From contig NZ_BMFP01000001.1 of assembly GCF_014638845.1 (NCBI RefSeq), forward strand, positions 1,036,681-1,100,680: DNA of 64,000 nt, in the 5' to 3' direction. The translations under genes were made by a program, and so were the position numbers. Positions 18,265 through 25,554 of this stretch are shown one piece after another. Positions within the stretch are counted from its first letter, which is position 1, and every line of letters begins with the position of its first letter. The notes beneath the pieces are model-generated. The model saw nothing but the letters and a program-made list of their open reading frames with translations. It was not told where the DNA came from and ran no database searches. The stretch is from Pontibacter amylolyticus. GTDB lineage: Bacteria > Bacteroidota > Bacteroidia > Cytophagales > Hymenobacteraceae.

Positions 18265-18870
18265 TTACTGCTGTTTCCGGGCTGCCAGGGCAGCGGATTT
18301 GGCAGCGGCCATTTCTTCCTGCTGTTTGGCCAACAGCTGCTTTTTCTCCTCTGCCTGCTCCGGCGTCAGGTCTGTGAAGTGGTAGATCATGTTTTTGATG
18401 TCCACTTCAGCGAAATCATACACGGGCGTCATGGTCAGGCAGTCGGTTGGACAGACAGTGGTGCAGAGGCCGCAGTAACAGCACTTGGCCATGTCGATAT
18501 CGAACACAGGCGCGTAAAGGCGTTTTTTGGTGCCATCCGACGTCATCCCGATCTCCTCCGTCGCTTTCACTGACTCAATGGTGATGCAGTTTACCGGACA
18601 GATTTTGGCACAAAGATCGCACACAATGCAATCGTCGATCTCGTTGTGCAGCCTATAGCGTCCGTTCTCCGGAACAGGTATAGCCTCGTAGGGGTAGGTA
18701 AGCGTTACCAGTCCCTCGGGTTGCTTAAAGTAGCTCTCGTCCATGACCGGCACAGGCGCGCGTCGCTTATCCGCATTCCGGAAATGCCGCCAGGTCAGCT
18801 GCAAGCCGCTCAGAAGCGACTTCACCACCTCCCAGAAACCAGTTTTATGTTGAACGGACGATTTTTCCAT
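18265..18870 (-). CDS. nuoI: NADH-quinone oxidoreductase subunit I
   Basis: A 201-residue peripheral subunit carrying two [4Fe-4S] clusters (N6a and N6b) that hand electrons towards quinone. The two ferredoxin motifs are CIVCDLCAKICPVNC and CCYCGLCTTVCPTDC. The N-terminal amphipathic segment is typical. The last 30 residues form a Lys/Glu/Gln/Ala-rich helix beyond the ferredoxin fold, which is longer than in E. coli NuoI. It is separated from nuoH by 102 nt and from nuoJ by 104 nt, looser than most nuo operons. Confidence 0.95.
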   Translation of the reverse strand: MEKSSVQHKTGFWEVVKSLLSGLQLTWRHFRNADKRRAPVPVMDESYFKQPEGLVTLTYPYEAIPVPENGRYRLHNEIDDCIVCDLCAKICPVNCITIESVKATEEIGMTSDGTKKRLYAPVFDIDMAKCCYCGLCTTVCPTDCLTMTPVYDFAEVDIKNMIYHFTDLTPEQAEEKKQLLAKQQEEMAAAKSAALAARKQQ

Positions 18871-18972
18871 ATTTTAAAAGTACGGGTTGAAGCCGAAACC
18901 AACCTCTACCCTTCCCTAGCAGTAACTCAGTTACCAAATACTTTAAACTCTTAAACTCTCCAACTCCCAAAC

Positions 18973-20076
18973 TTACACCATCAGCAACCGCCAGATACCT
19001 GCCAGCAGCACGATGCCTAAAGCTACAGGCGTAAGCACTTTCCAGCACAGGTACATCAACTGGTCCACACGCAAACGCGGGTACGTCCAGCGGATCTGCA
19101 ATTGCAGAAACAGCAGCACAAAAGTCTTGCTGAGCAGCCAGAAACCGCCCCACAGTACACCTGACAGCTCACCTACCGTGCCGGTCGTCCAATTGGCCAA
19201 CTTCAGTGCGGTCAGGTTCGGCAGCGGTGTATTCCAACTCCCCAGAAAGAGGATAACGGCCACCAGACTGACCAGCACCATCATGCTGTATTCGGCCAGA
19301 AACAGGATTGCAAACCGGAAACCTGAGTACTCCACGTGAAAACCCGCCACCAGTTCCGATTCCGCTTCAGGTATATCAAACGGCGCACGGTTGCTCTCGG
19401 CCAGCGATGCGATGAAATAGATCACAAAAGCTACCAGCAATAGCGGCGCACGAAAAATATTCCAGGTTGTGATGCCGCCTATGTTCGTGGTATTTATACC
19501 TAAGGCCTCGATGCCAAAAAGCCAGTTCTTTTCAAACTCAAGTCCGGGGAAACGATTGAGCAGTATACCTTGCTGGTAGCTGATCTCCTGAAAATCGAGC
19601 GACTGGCAGATCATCACGACAGAAAGGATCGCCAATCCGGCCGGTATTTCATACGACACGATCTGGGCCACGGAGCGCATGGCGCCCAGCATGGCGTACT
19701 TGTTATTGGAGCCCCAGCCAGCCATCAGCAGGCCCACCACATCGAGCGAGATGATAGCGAGCAAATAAAACACGCCGATGCCAATGCCGGCAGGTATAAG
19801 ATCCGGGGTGAAAGGAATGACGGCGAAACCTGCGAAAACGGCGGCGAAGATGAGAATAGGTGCCAGCTTGAACAGCTTCTTGTCAGCGGCGGCAGGCACG
19901 ATGTCTTCTTTCTGCAGCAGCTTGAGCACGTCCAGCACCGACTGTAGCGAGCCGTAGGGTCCGGCTTCGGTTGGCCCCATGCGGTCTTGCATAAAAGCAG
20001 CCACCTTACGCTCTGCGTACGCCAACACAATGACGATACCCAGCAAGAGCATAAGTGTCAGCAGAAAGGCGAGCAT
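18973..20076 (-). CDS. nuoH: NADH-quinone oxidoreductase subunit H
   Basis: A 367-residue membrane subunit forming much of the quinone-binding chamber of complex I. Typical segments are AYAERKVAAFMQDRMGP near 20-36, the ESELVAGFHVEYSGFRFA loop around 238-255, and about eight membrane helices. It is the first gene of an nuoHIJK block, behind a good promoter at 20101-20132. The remaining subunits must be encoded elsewhere. Confidence 0.95.
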   Translation of the reverse strand: MLAFLLTLMLLLGIVIVLAYAERKVAAFMQDRMGPTEAGPYGSLQSVLDVLKLLQKEDIVPAAADKKLFKLAPILIFAAVFAGFAVIPFTPDLIPAGIGIGVFYLLAIISLDVVGLLMAGWGSNNKYAMLGAMRSVAQIVSYEIPAGLAILSVVMICQSLDFQEISYQQGILLNRFPGLEFEKNWLFGIEALGINTTNIGGITTWNIFRAPLLLVAFVIYFIASLAESNRAPFDIPEAESELVAGFHVEYSGFRFAILFLAEYSMMVLVSLVAVILFLGSWNTPLPNLTALKLANWTTGTVGELSGVLWGGFWLLSKTFVLLFLQLQIRWTYPRLRVDQLMYLCWKVLTPVALGIVLLAGIWRLLMV

Positions 20077-20100
20077 AGGCAGTCAGGGTTTAGGAACGTG

Positions 20101-20132
20101 CAAAGGTAGTTTTTAATGTGCTAATGTGCCAA
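20101..20132 (-). promoter_or_regulatory. Promoter of the nuoHIJK block
   Basis: On the minus strand, TTG (20130-20132), a 21-nt spacer and TACCTTTG (20101-20108, followed by C). This matches TTG-N19-21-TAnnTTTG. The nuoH ATG is about 25 nt downstream. Confidence 0.75.
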
Positions 20133-20144
20133 GCCACCACTCAG

Positions 20145-20903
20145 TTAAATGCCGTTAGCGGCTGTCAGGATGATCGGCTCTCCGTCCGTGATCAGGATGG
20201 TATGCTCGTGCTGCGCTACGTAAGCTCCCGCATCGGCCAATAGTGTCCACCCGTCGCCTTTCTCTTTCACGTAGCTTCCTTTGGTCGAGATGAAGGTTTC
20301 TACGGCCACCACGGTGTTTTTACGGAACCTTCGGGTTTCAAACTTGTCATAGAAACAGGGAATCTCGTGTGGCTCCTCGTGCAAACTGCGCCCCACGCCA
20401 TGGCCGACCAGGTTTTTGATCACCTTAAAGCCATTCTTCTTTGCCTCTGTCTCTATAATGCGGCCAATTTCGGCTATCTTTTTGCCGCCTTTTATTTCCT
20501 GAAGAGCCTTGTGCAGCGCCGTGACAGACGTCTCTACTAATTTGCTGAGGCCGTTGATGTCTTCTCCCAAAATAAAAGAGCCACCGTTATCAGCATAATA
20601 GCCATCGAGCTCAGCAGACACGTCAATGTTCACCAGGTCCCCATCTTTCAGCACTGTTTTATCGGATGGGATACCATGCGCCGCCTCATTGTTGATACTG
20701 ATGCAGGTATAGCCGGGGAAGTCATAGGTGATTTTGGGGGCCGATTGCGCCTTGTAAGACTGCAGGATGCTATAGCCAAATTCGTCCAGTTCCTTCGTCG
20801 TCATACCTGGCTTGGCATGTTCCTGCATTTGCCTGAGGGTCAGGGCCACGGCTTCACTCACCTTCTTTATACCTACCAGATCCTCTTCTGATTCTATTGA
20901 CAT
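20145..20903 (-). CDS. map: Type I methionine aminopeptidase
   Basis: A 252-residue enzyme that removes the initiator methionine. The pita-bread fold motifs are present: NIDVSAELDGYYADNGGSF with two metal aspartates (about 94 and 105), GHGVGRSLHEEP with the metal His (about 168), AVETF (Glu, about 200) and QHEHTI (Glu, near 232). Position 3 of the VETF motif is Thr where most type I enzymes have Pro. The N-terminal region is normal and has no zinc finger. It is transcribed like nuoH but with a separate promoter between them. Confidence 0.9.
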   Translation of the reverse strand: MSIESEEDLVGIKKVSEAVALTLRQMQEHAKPGMTTKELDEFGYSILQSYKAQSAPKITYDFPGYTCISINNEAAHGIPSDKTVLKDGDLVNIDVSAELDGYYADNGGSFILGEDINGLSKLVETSVTALHKALQEIKGGKKIAEIGRIIETEAKKNGFKVIKNLVGHGVGRSLHEEPHEIPCFYDKFETRRFRKNTVVAVETFISTKGSYVKEKGDGWTLLADAGAYVAQHEHTILITDGEPIILTAANGI

Positions 20904-20933
20904 TGCTCTACCTTTATCGATTTCTATTAAATA

Positions 20934-22121
20934 TTACCCCTCTACCAGATGCGGGACAAATTGCGACAGGTTGGTGATGATGCCCTTCTCGCGTCGGAAA
21001 CCGATGGCGGCCCCTTCACCTGACCAGAACACACCGGCCTGGTACTGGTAGCCGTTGCTGTCTTCGGGCAGTTCGCACCAGCGCTGGAATACCTGCTGCT
21101 GCTGGTCATACTCGCCGCGCACTTTCGTTACACGCCCGCGGTCTACGACCTCCACGCTCTGCCCTTCACGGCCAAAGTAGGGTTTTTTGATATACTTACC
21201 CGTCAGCGGCTCGATATCGGCCTCCAGCAAAAGCGGGTGGTACGGGAATGCTTTCCAAAGCCAGGCCAGCATACCTTTGCTCTGAAACAACAAGGTATAG
21301 GCGGGGTTGGCGATCGTGACGGTGCGGGAGCGGGCAAGCAGGGTCAAGGTCTTCAGGAGTTCGGGCTCTTCCCAGGCAATCTGCTCCCAGGGCAGGAGTT
21401 TGAACAGGAACGGAAATTGCCGCCACTGTCCCGCCTCTACTTGTGCCCACACACCTTTTTCCTCGCCTTCTGCTGTGAAAGTTACCTCCTCGATCGGACA
21501 CAGATGGGCCTCAAAACCGGCTTCGTTCGCGGCTTGCGTCAAAACGGAGCAGTTGGCTTCGTCTTCGGCGCTGGCTCCGAGATAAGTTACCAGCAAGGCC
21601 GGAGCCAAGTCCTCGTTGCGCTCGCGCCATACCTTAAGCTGTTCTACCAGGGCTTCGTACAAACCGGAGTACTGCAATGCGTCATTTTTCCCGGCAGCGG
21701 CCAGACTGGCCCACTGTACCACGGCCGTTTCAGATATAGAAGTGGCGGTATCGGCATTGAATTCCAGCATTTTAGGACCATCCGGCGTCATGGCCAGGTC
21801 GAAGCGGCCATACAGATGCACCTGACGGTCGTCGCTCCAGGACAGGCGCACCAGTTGCCATAAATTTTCAGGTATACCCAGCACTTGCAGGAAAGCATCC
21901 GGAAGGTCTTTTGGGATCGCCTGCACCATCATGGTATGAAGTGCGCTGGCGGCATCGAGCAGTTCTTCGGCCTCGTCCTCTGTGATGACCACCGCCTCGC
22001 CGGGCACGTAATTGGCGCAGCCGTCCTCTACACACCATTCCCAGCCCAGTCCGCGTACGGCCTTCTCCACATCGCCCTTATGGGCTTTTATCTGTATGCT
22101 CGTCTTCGAATTATCTGACAT
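20934..22121 (-). CDS. YgiC-like ATP-grasp protein (glutathionylspermidine synthase family)
   Basis: A 395-residue ATP-grasp ligase of the glutathionylspermidine synthase C-terminal family, which joins a carboxylate to an amine using ATP. Motifs are YGRFDLAMTPDGPKMLEFNADT (given in pieces: YGRFDLAMTP and KMLEFNADT, about 104-124), KPYFGREGQSVEVV near 313-326 and an R-G-E-Y segment. The amidase half of true glutathionylspermidine synthetase is absent, as in E. coli YgiC/YjfC. The ATG at 22121 is preferred over an upstream in-frame start. It follows a small Gly/Ser-tailed lipoprotein gene in the same direction, as ygiC follows ygiB. The substrate is unknown. Confidence 0.82.
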   Translation of the reverse strand: MSDNSKTSIQIKAHKGDVEKAVRGLGWEWCVEDGCANYVPGEAVVITEDEAEELLDAASALHTMMVQAIPKDLPDAFLQVLGIPENLWQLVRLSWSDDRQVHLYGRFDLAMTPDGPKMLEFNADTATSISETAVVQWASLAAAGKNDALQYSGLYEALVEQLKVWRERNEDLAPALLVTYLGASAEDEANCSVLTQAANEAGFEAHLCPIEEVTFTAEGEEKGVWAQVEAGQWRQFPFLFKLLPWEQIAWEEPELLKTLTLLARSRTVTIANPAYTLLFQSKGMLAWLWKAFPYHPLLLEADIEPLTGKYIKKPYFGREGQSVEVVDRGRVTKVRGEYDQQQQVFQRWCELPEDSNGYQYQAGVFWSGEGAAIGFRREKGIITNLSQFVPHLVEG

Positions 22122-22290
22122 GAAATGCTTTGATCTAAATAAGTTGAAACGCGAAAGAAGGTATCGGCACAAGCATGGCGGCTCATACGGATACCTTCAA
22201 AACAAGGTATAGCCTGTAAGAAGTATAAAGCTATACCTGTATAATGTTTATACCTGTGGGAGGCAAGAGTCTAGTCTAGCTTTGGTCAGT

Positions 22291-22845
22291 TTAAGCGCCC
22301 GCTCCGCTACTGCGTCCGCGGAAGTAGCCACTCTGGCCTGTGCGCGGCGCAGTTGACTGCTGACGGTACGTCTGCACGTTCTGACGCCAGGCAGCCGTGT
22401 TGTTCATCACACCGGGGTTGGCGTAGTAGGCAGGTCTCGGCGACATCATGCGACCGGCCATGTAGCCCATGGCGCTCCACCACAGTACGTTGCCCATTCC
22501 AAAGCCACTCCCTTGGTTGTACTGCTGCTGATTGTTAGCCAGGTCTTTCATCTGATTTTCGAGCGCCAGGCCCTGCAGCGTGTCCACACGTCCGTCGTTG
22601 TACTTCAGGATGGCCATGCTATGGCCCGGCGCCGTGGTGCGCTCATCGGTGATCTTCCACTGGTCGGGTGCTTCTTCAGTCAGTTCAGTTACTATGCCAT
22701 CTGGTGCTGGCACTTCCGTGCTTGCGTTTCTCTCGTCATTTTGCTGCGTGTTGGAGTCGCAGCTGGTCAATCCCATCGTAGCGGCAGCGGCCACAATAAA
22801 GGCGTTTCGCTTAAAGTCCCCTACGGTCAAATATCGCTTCTTCAT
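22291..22845 (-). CDS. YgiB-like lipoprotein upstream of the ATP-grasp gene
   Basis: A 184-residue predicted lipoprotein (lipobox G-L-T-S-C, Cys about 29, after a slightly long N-region). The mature part has an acidic region, an N-Q-Q-Q-Y-N-Q stretch, a short hydrophobic Gly/Met segment FGMGNVLWWSAMGYMAGRMM (about 114-133), and a Gly/Arg/Ser-rich tail ending RGRSSGAGA. The order resembles E. coli YgiB (DUF1190), with its hydrophobic M-G-R-L-M segment and Gly-rich tail, and the gene sits just upstream of the YgiC-like ligase. Homology to DUF1190 is suggested by layout, not proven by alignment. Confidence 0.7.
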   Translation of the reverse strand: MKKRYLTVGDFKRNAFIVAAAATMGLTSCDSNTQQNDERNASTEVPAPDGIVTELTEEAPDQWKITDERTTAPGHSMAILKYNDGRVDTLQGLALENQMKDLANNQQQYNQGSGFGMGNVLWWSAMGYMAGRMMSPRPAYYANPGVMNNTAAWRQNVQTYRQQSTAPRTGQSGYFRGRSSGAGA

Positions 22846-23326
22846 AAGATTTTCTCGGTTGCAGTATAAAGGTACTCTTTTTACGGGATTTTTGGAAGGA
22901 TGGGGTTTGGGTTTGATGGTTGAATTGTTAAATGGTTAATTGTTAATTGTTGGGTGCACGATTAACCATCATCTTCCGAGAAGGGGATTCGGCGCACAAT
23001 TCAAAAAGGTATGCTCCTGCAGGGCTCGGACAGGTATACCGTTGCCTGACGCGGACAGGTCGCGATCTGTATTAGCGCTCTGAGCGCTCTTTCGGACATC
23101 CGTGTCCGAAAGTATTCCTGCCGGGGACATCCGTGTCCCCTATACCTGAAAACAAGAGCGGCATACGGGGATGTGGACATCCCCAACAGATGGCTTTCGG
23201 ACATGGATGTCCGAAAGAGCCGGTGAACCAGTGCTGAATTACTGCACGGAAACGACGTTACAGTATAACGTCGCTACAAACTTTCTAACTTTCTAATTTT
23301 CTAACTTTATACCTTTCTAACTTCCC
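22846..23326. repeat. Intergenic cluster of six small hairpins
   Basis: A 480-nt region without a convincing gene. It holds perfect inverted repeats packed into 200 nt: AGCGCTC/GAGCGCT (23074-23088), CTTTCGGACA-tccg-TGTCCGAAAG (23089-23112), GGGGACA-tccg-TGTCCCC (23123-23140), GGGGATGT-gg-ACATCCCC (23167-23184), an 11-bp stem CTTTCGGACAT-gg (23194-23217), and CGACGTTA-cagta-TAACGTCG (23253-23273). Four share a GGACAT core. Earlier, 22921-22960 holds the AATTGTTAATTG units seen near 12.5 kb. Confidence 0.8.
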
Positions 23327-24142
23327 CTACTCCCACAGCGGGTAGTGCTCCAGGTGCACTTGTCGTTTGAAGAAGATGCGGGTGCTTTCCTCGAACGACC
23401 TGGTGAAATCCGAGACGTAAAAGGCATGGTCGCTTAGCAGTTCGCCGGATGTCAGGTCGTTGGCCTCCAAAAACCTGCGGACGTGTTTTGCCACGATCTG
23501 GCTGGCGTCGAGCACATCCACTTTGCCCTTATAGTAGTTTTCGATCTGTTTCTTGATGAGCGGGTAGTGCGTGCAGCCTAGTATGAGCGCCTCTATCCCT
23601 TGCAGTTCTGGCGCCGACAGGTAAGCGTGAATCACATTCTCCGAGATAGAGTCGTTGAAGAAGCCCTCTTCGATCATAGCGGCGAGCAGCGGCGTGGCGT
23701 GCGACTTCAGCGTGATATCCAGATCCAGTCCATCAATTTTTTTGAGGTATACATTTGAGTTGACGGTTTGCTTCGTGCCGATGAGTCCGATCGTTTTGCC
23801 CGCATAGGTCTTGCCAATGTGCTCCACTACCGGATCTATTACGTTCAGCACGCGGGCCTTGCTGCCCACATATTCCTTCACCAGCTCGTAAGCCGCTGCC
23901 GAGGCCGAGTTACAGGCAATCAGGATTACTTTGCAGTGCTGCCGAAGCAGCAGATCACAGATCTTGACAGCGTAGGCCTGGATCGCGGCAGTCGACTTAT
24001 CGCCGTAAGGCAGGTGCGCCGTGTCGCCAAAGTACACCAGTTTCTCCTGTGGCAGTTCCGCCACGATCGCCTGCGCCACCGTCAGTCCGCCGATGCCACT
24101 ATCAAAAACCCCGATAGGGTATGCGTTTTTTCTATCTCCCAT
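23327..24142 (-). CDS. murI: Glutamate racemase
   Basis: A 271-residue cofactor-independent racemase supplying D-glutamate for peptidoglycan. The two catalytic cysteines lie in IACNSASAAA (Cys about 74) and LGCTHYPL (Cys about 190). The start IGVFDSGIGGLTV with its Asp-Ser pair and YFGDTAHLPYGDKS are conserved substrate-binding segments. The length is normal. The upstream region has no clear promoter match. Confidence 0.95.
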   Translation of the reverse strand: MGDRKNAYPIGVFDSGIGGLTVAQAIVAELPQEKLVYFGDTAHLPYGDKSTAAIQAYAVKICDLLLRQHCKVILIACNSASAAAYELVKEYVGSKARVLNVIDPVVEHIGKTYAGKTIGLIGTKQTVNSNVYLKKIDGLDLDITLKSHATPLLAAMIEEGFFNDSISENVIHAYLSAPELQGIEALILGCTHYPLIKKQIENYYKGKVDVLDASQIVAKHVRRFLEANDLTSGELLSDHAFYVSDFTRSFEESTRIFFKRQVHLEHYPLWE

Positions 24143-24452
24143 ACGGTGCTAAGTTATGCTAAAACCGGTAAAATAAGCTGTTCACCATCGTTTAAAGATC
24201 ATTCACTTAATATGTATTTCCCATTGAATTTTTCAAACTTATAATTGAGTTAAGAAACAGGCTGACAGCTTCAATAGAACGTTAAATATTATTTTTACAA
24301 TATATTTTGTTAATAAACTTTAGTTGCTTATATTTAACTACTTTACTTAAAGGGAGTTGCTATTTTAATACTGAAGTAGCTGAACACGACACCACGTTGG
24401 CTTTATCAACAGAGCGGATAAAGCAGAGTATCCACCTCTTAGCCTAACCCTT
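24143..24452. other. AT-rich intergenic region between divergent genes
   Basis: About 310 nt separating murI (minus) from the RDD gene (plus). It is strongly AT-rich, especially 24230-24345, as expected for divergent promoters. No ORF, repeat or clear consensus promoter was found. Confidence 0.5.
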
Positions 24453-24980
24453 ATGCCGACAGCTATCACCGACTCTGCATTCATCATGTCGACCGCTTCA
24501 CCAGTCGTGAAACGCGCTCCCCTGTATGGTAGTTTTATCAGCCGCTTTGTGGCGTTCCTCATCGATACGACCATACTGGTGTTCTGGTATTCGATCATAC
24601 TTTACTCTATGGCCGAGTATTCTTTACAGTTCAATACCTGGAAGCAGGTGGTGTATGACGGGGGTATCAGCTTTCTGGAGTTTGAAGCAGTCCTGCAGCT
24701 GTTCTTCTACAGCCTGTACTTCCCGGTGCTGCACTGGCTATACTATACCTTGCTGGAGGCCTCCCCAAAGCAGGCTACCATTGGTAAGTTTACCTTAGGC
24801 CTTAAAGTGACGGACCTCCGTGGCAAGCGCATTTCTCTTCTGCAGGCAAATGTGCGCTATTTTTCACGTATCCTCTCTGCGCTCCCCCTGTTGTTGGGCT
24901 TTTTGCTCATACAGTTCACGCGCCGCAGGCAGGCACTGCACGATTACGTGGCCCGCACCCTGGTAGTGACAGAACAGTAA
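24453..24980 (+). CDS. RDD family membrane protein
   Basis: A 175-residue integral membrane protein of the RDD family, function generally unknown. It starts with the family pattern APLYGSFISRFVAFLIDTTIL (in pieces: GSFISRFVAFLIDT, about 26-39), containing the Arg and Asp that name the family. Two further helices follow, then a conserved P-K-Q-A-T-I-G-K segment and a final helix pair with LHDYVARTLVV. The first ATG (24453) gives a short polar N-terminus; a later ATG at 24486 is possible. Confidence 0.85.
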   Translation: MPTAITDSAFIMSTASPVVKRAPLYGSFISRFVAFLIDTTILVFWYSIILYSMAEYSLQFNTWKQVVYDGGISFLEFEAVLQLFFYSLYFPVLHWLYYTLLEASPKQATIGKFTLGLKVTDLRGKRISLLQANVRYFSRILSALPLLLGFLLIQFTRRRQALHDYVARTLVVTEQ

Positions 24981-25067
24981 ATTGCACTATTTTTCTTCTA
25001 TATATCCAACACCCCTACTCTAGAAACGTATACCTTACCTTGTAGAACAACAAGAAAGGAGGTACTC

Positions 25068-25457
25068 ATGCGTTTTATCCCAACCCGTTTTCACGGCATA
25101 TTGGACTACTTATATGGTATTTTACTGATCGCATCGCCCTGGCTGTTTGACTTTGCCGCCGGTGGTGCCGAGACGTGGGTACCGGTTGTGATCGGTGCCA
25201 TCGTGCTACTGCAAACAATCTTCACAGACTTTGAAATGGGACTGGTGAAAAAAATCCCGATGCAGTCCCACCTGATGATGGACTTTGGTATAGGTGTCAT
25301 CCTGGCGCTGTCGCCCTGGTTGTTTGGCTTTGCTGACCGTATCTATACGCCACACCTGATCTTCGGTGTGTTCTCGATACTGGCCTCGCTGACCACGCAC
25401 CGTACGCCAAGCAGAGCATACAAGACCCATGTAGCGCACGAAGATCCTCTAAAATAA
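25068..25457 (+). CDS. SPW-repeat membrane protein
   Basis: A 129-residue membrane protein with two copies of a helix hairpin, each carrying the SPW signature: LIASPWLFDFA (about 22-32) and LALSPWLFGFA (about 79-89). Four membrane helices are expected. SPW proteins have no established role. A good GGAGG-like site (aaaggaggtactc) lies directly before the ATG, stronger than most starts in this window. It is followed by a strong terminator. Confidence 0.85.
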   Translation: MRFIPTRFHGILDYLYGILLIASPWLFDFAAGGAETWVPVVIGAIVLLQTIFTDFEMGLVKKIPMQSHLMMDFGIGVILALSPWLFGFADRIYTPHLIFGVFSILASLTTHRTPSRAYKTHVAHEDPLK

Positions 25458-25480
25458 GCCACATAAACCATGTGTAACGC

Positions 25481-25517
25481 AACAGGCTGACTCCACCAGG
25501 TCAGCCTGTTTTATTTT
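25481..25517 (+). terminator. Intrinsic terminator after the SPW gene
   Basis: Stem AACAGGCTGAC (25481-25491) with GTCAGCCTGTT (25500-25510), then a T-rich run. Confidence 0.88.
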
Positions 25518-25542
25518 GCCTGCTGCATAGCGTAGAAATGCC

Positions 25543-25550
25543 TAAATTTG
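25543..25550 (+). promoter_or_regulatory. Candidate -7 element very close to the ABC-F start codon
   Basis: TAAATTTG followed by C, matching TAnnTTTG(C), ends only 4 nt before the ATG at 25555. No TTG at the usual 19-21 nt spacing was seen (nearest gap 24). If real, the mRNA would be almost leaderless. Confidence 0.4.
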
Positions 25551-25554
25551 CTGT

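Noticed and set aside
23001..23204. 67-codon minus-strand ORF through the hairpin cluster
   Set aside because: It is made almost entirely of the inverted repeats, so the frame is a by-product of their sequence.
23074..23273. CRISPR array
   Set aside because: The repeats are inverted, not direct and evenly spaced, and there are no spacers or cas genes.
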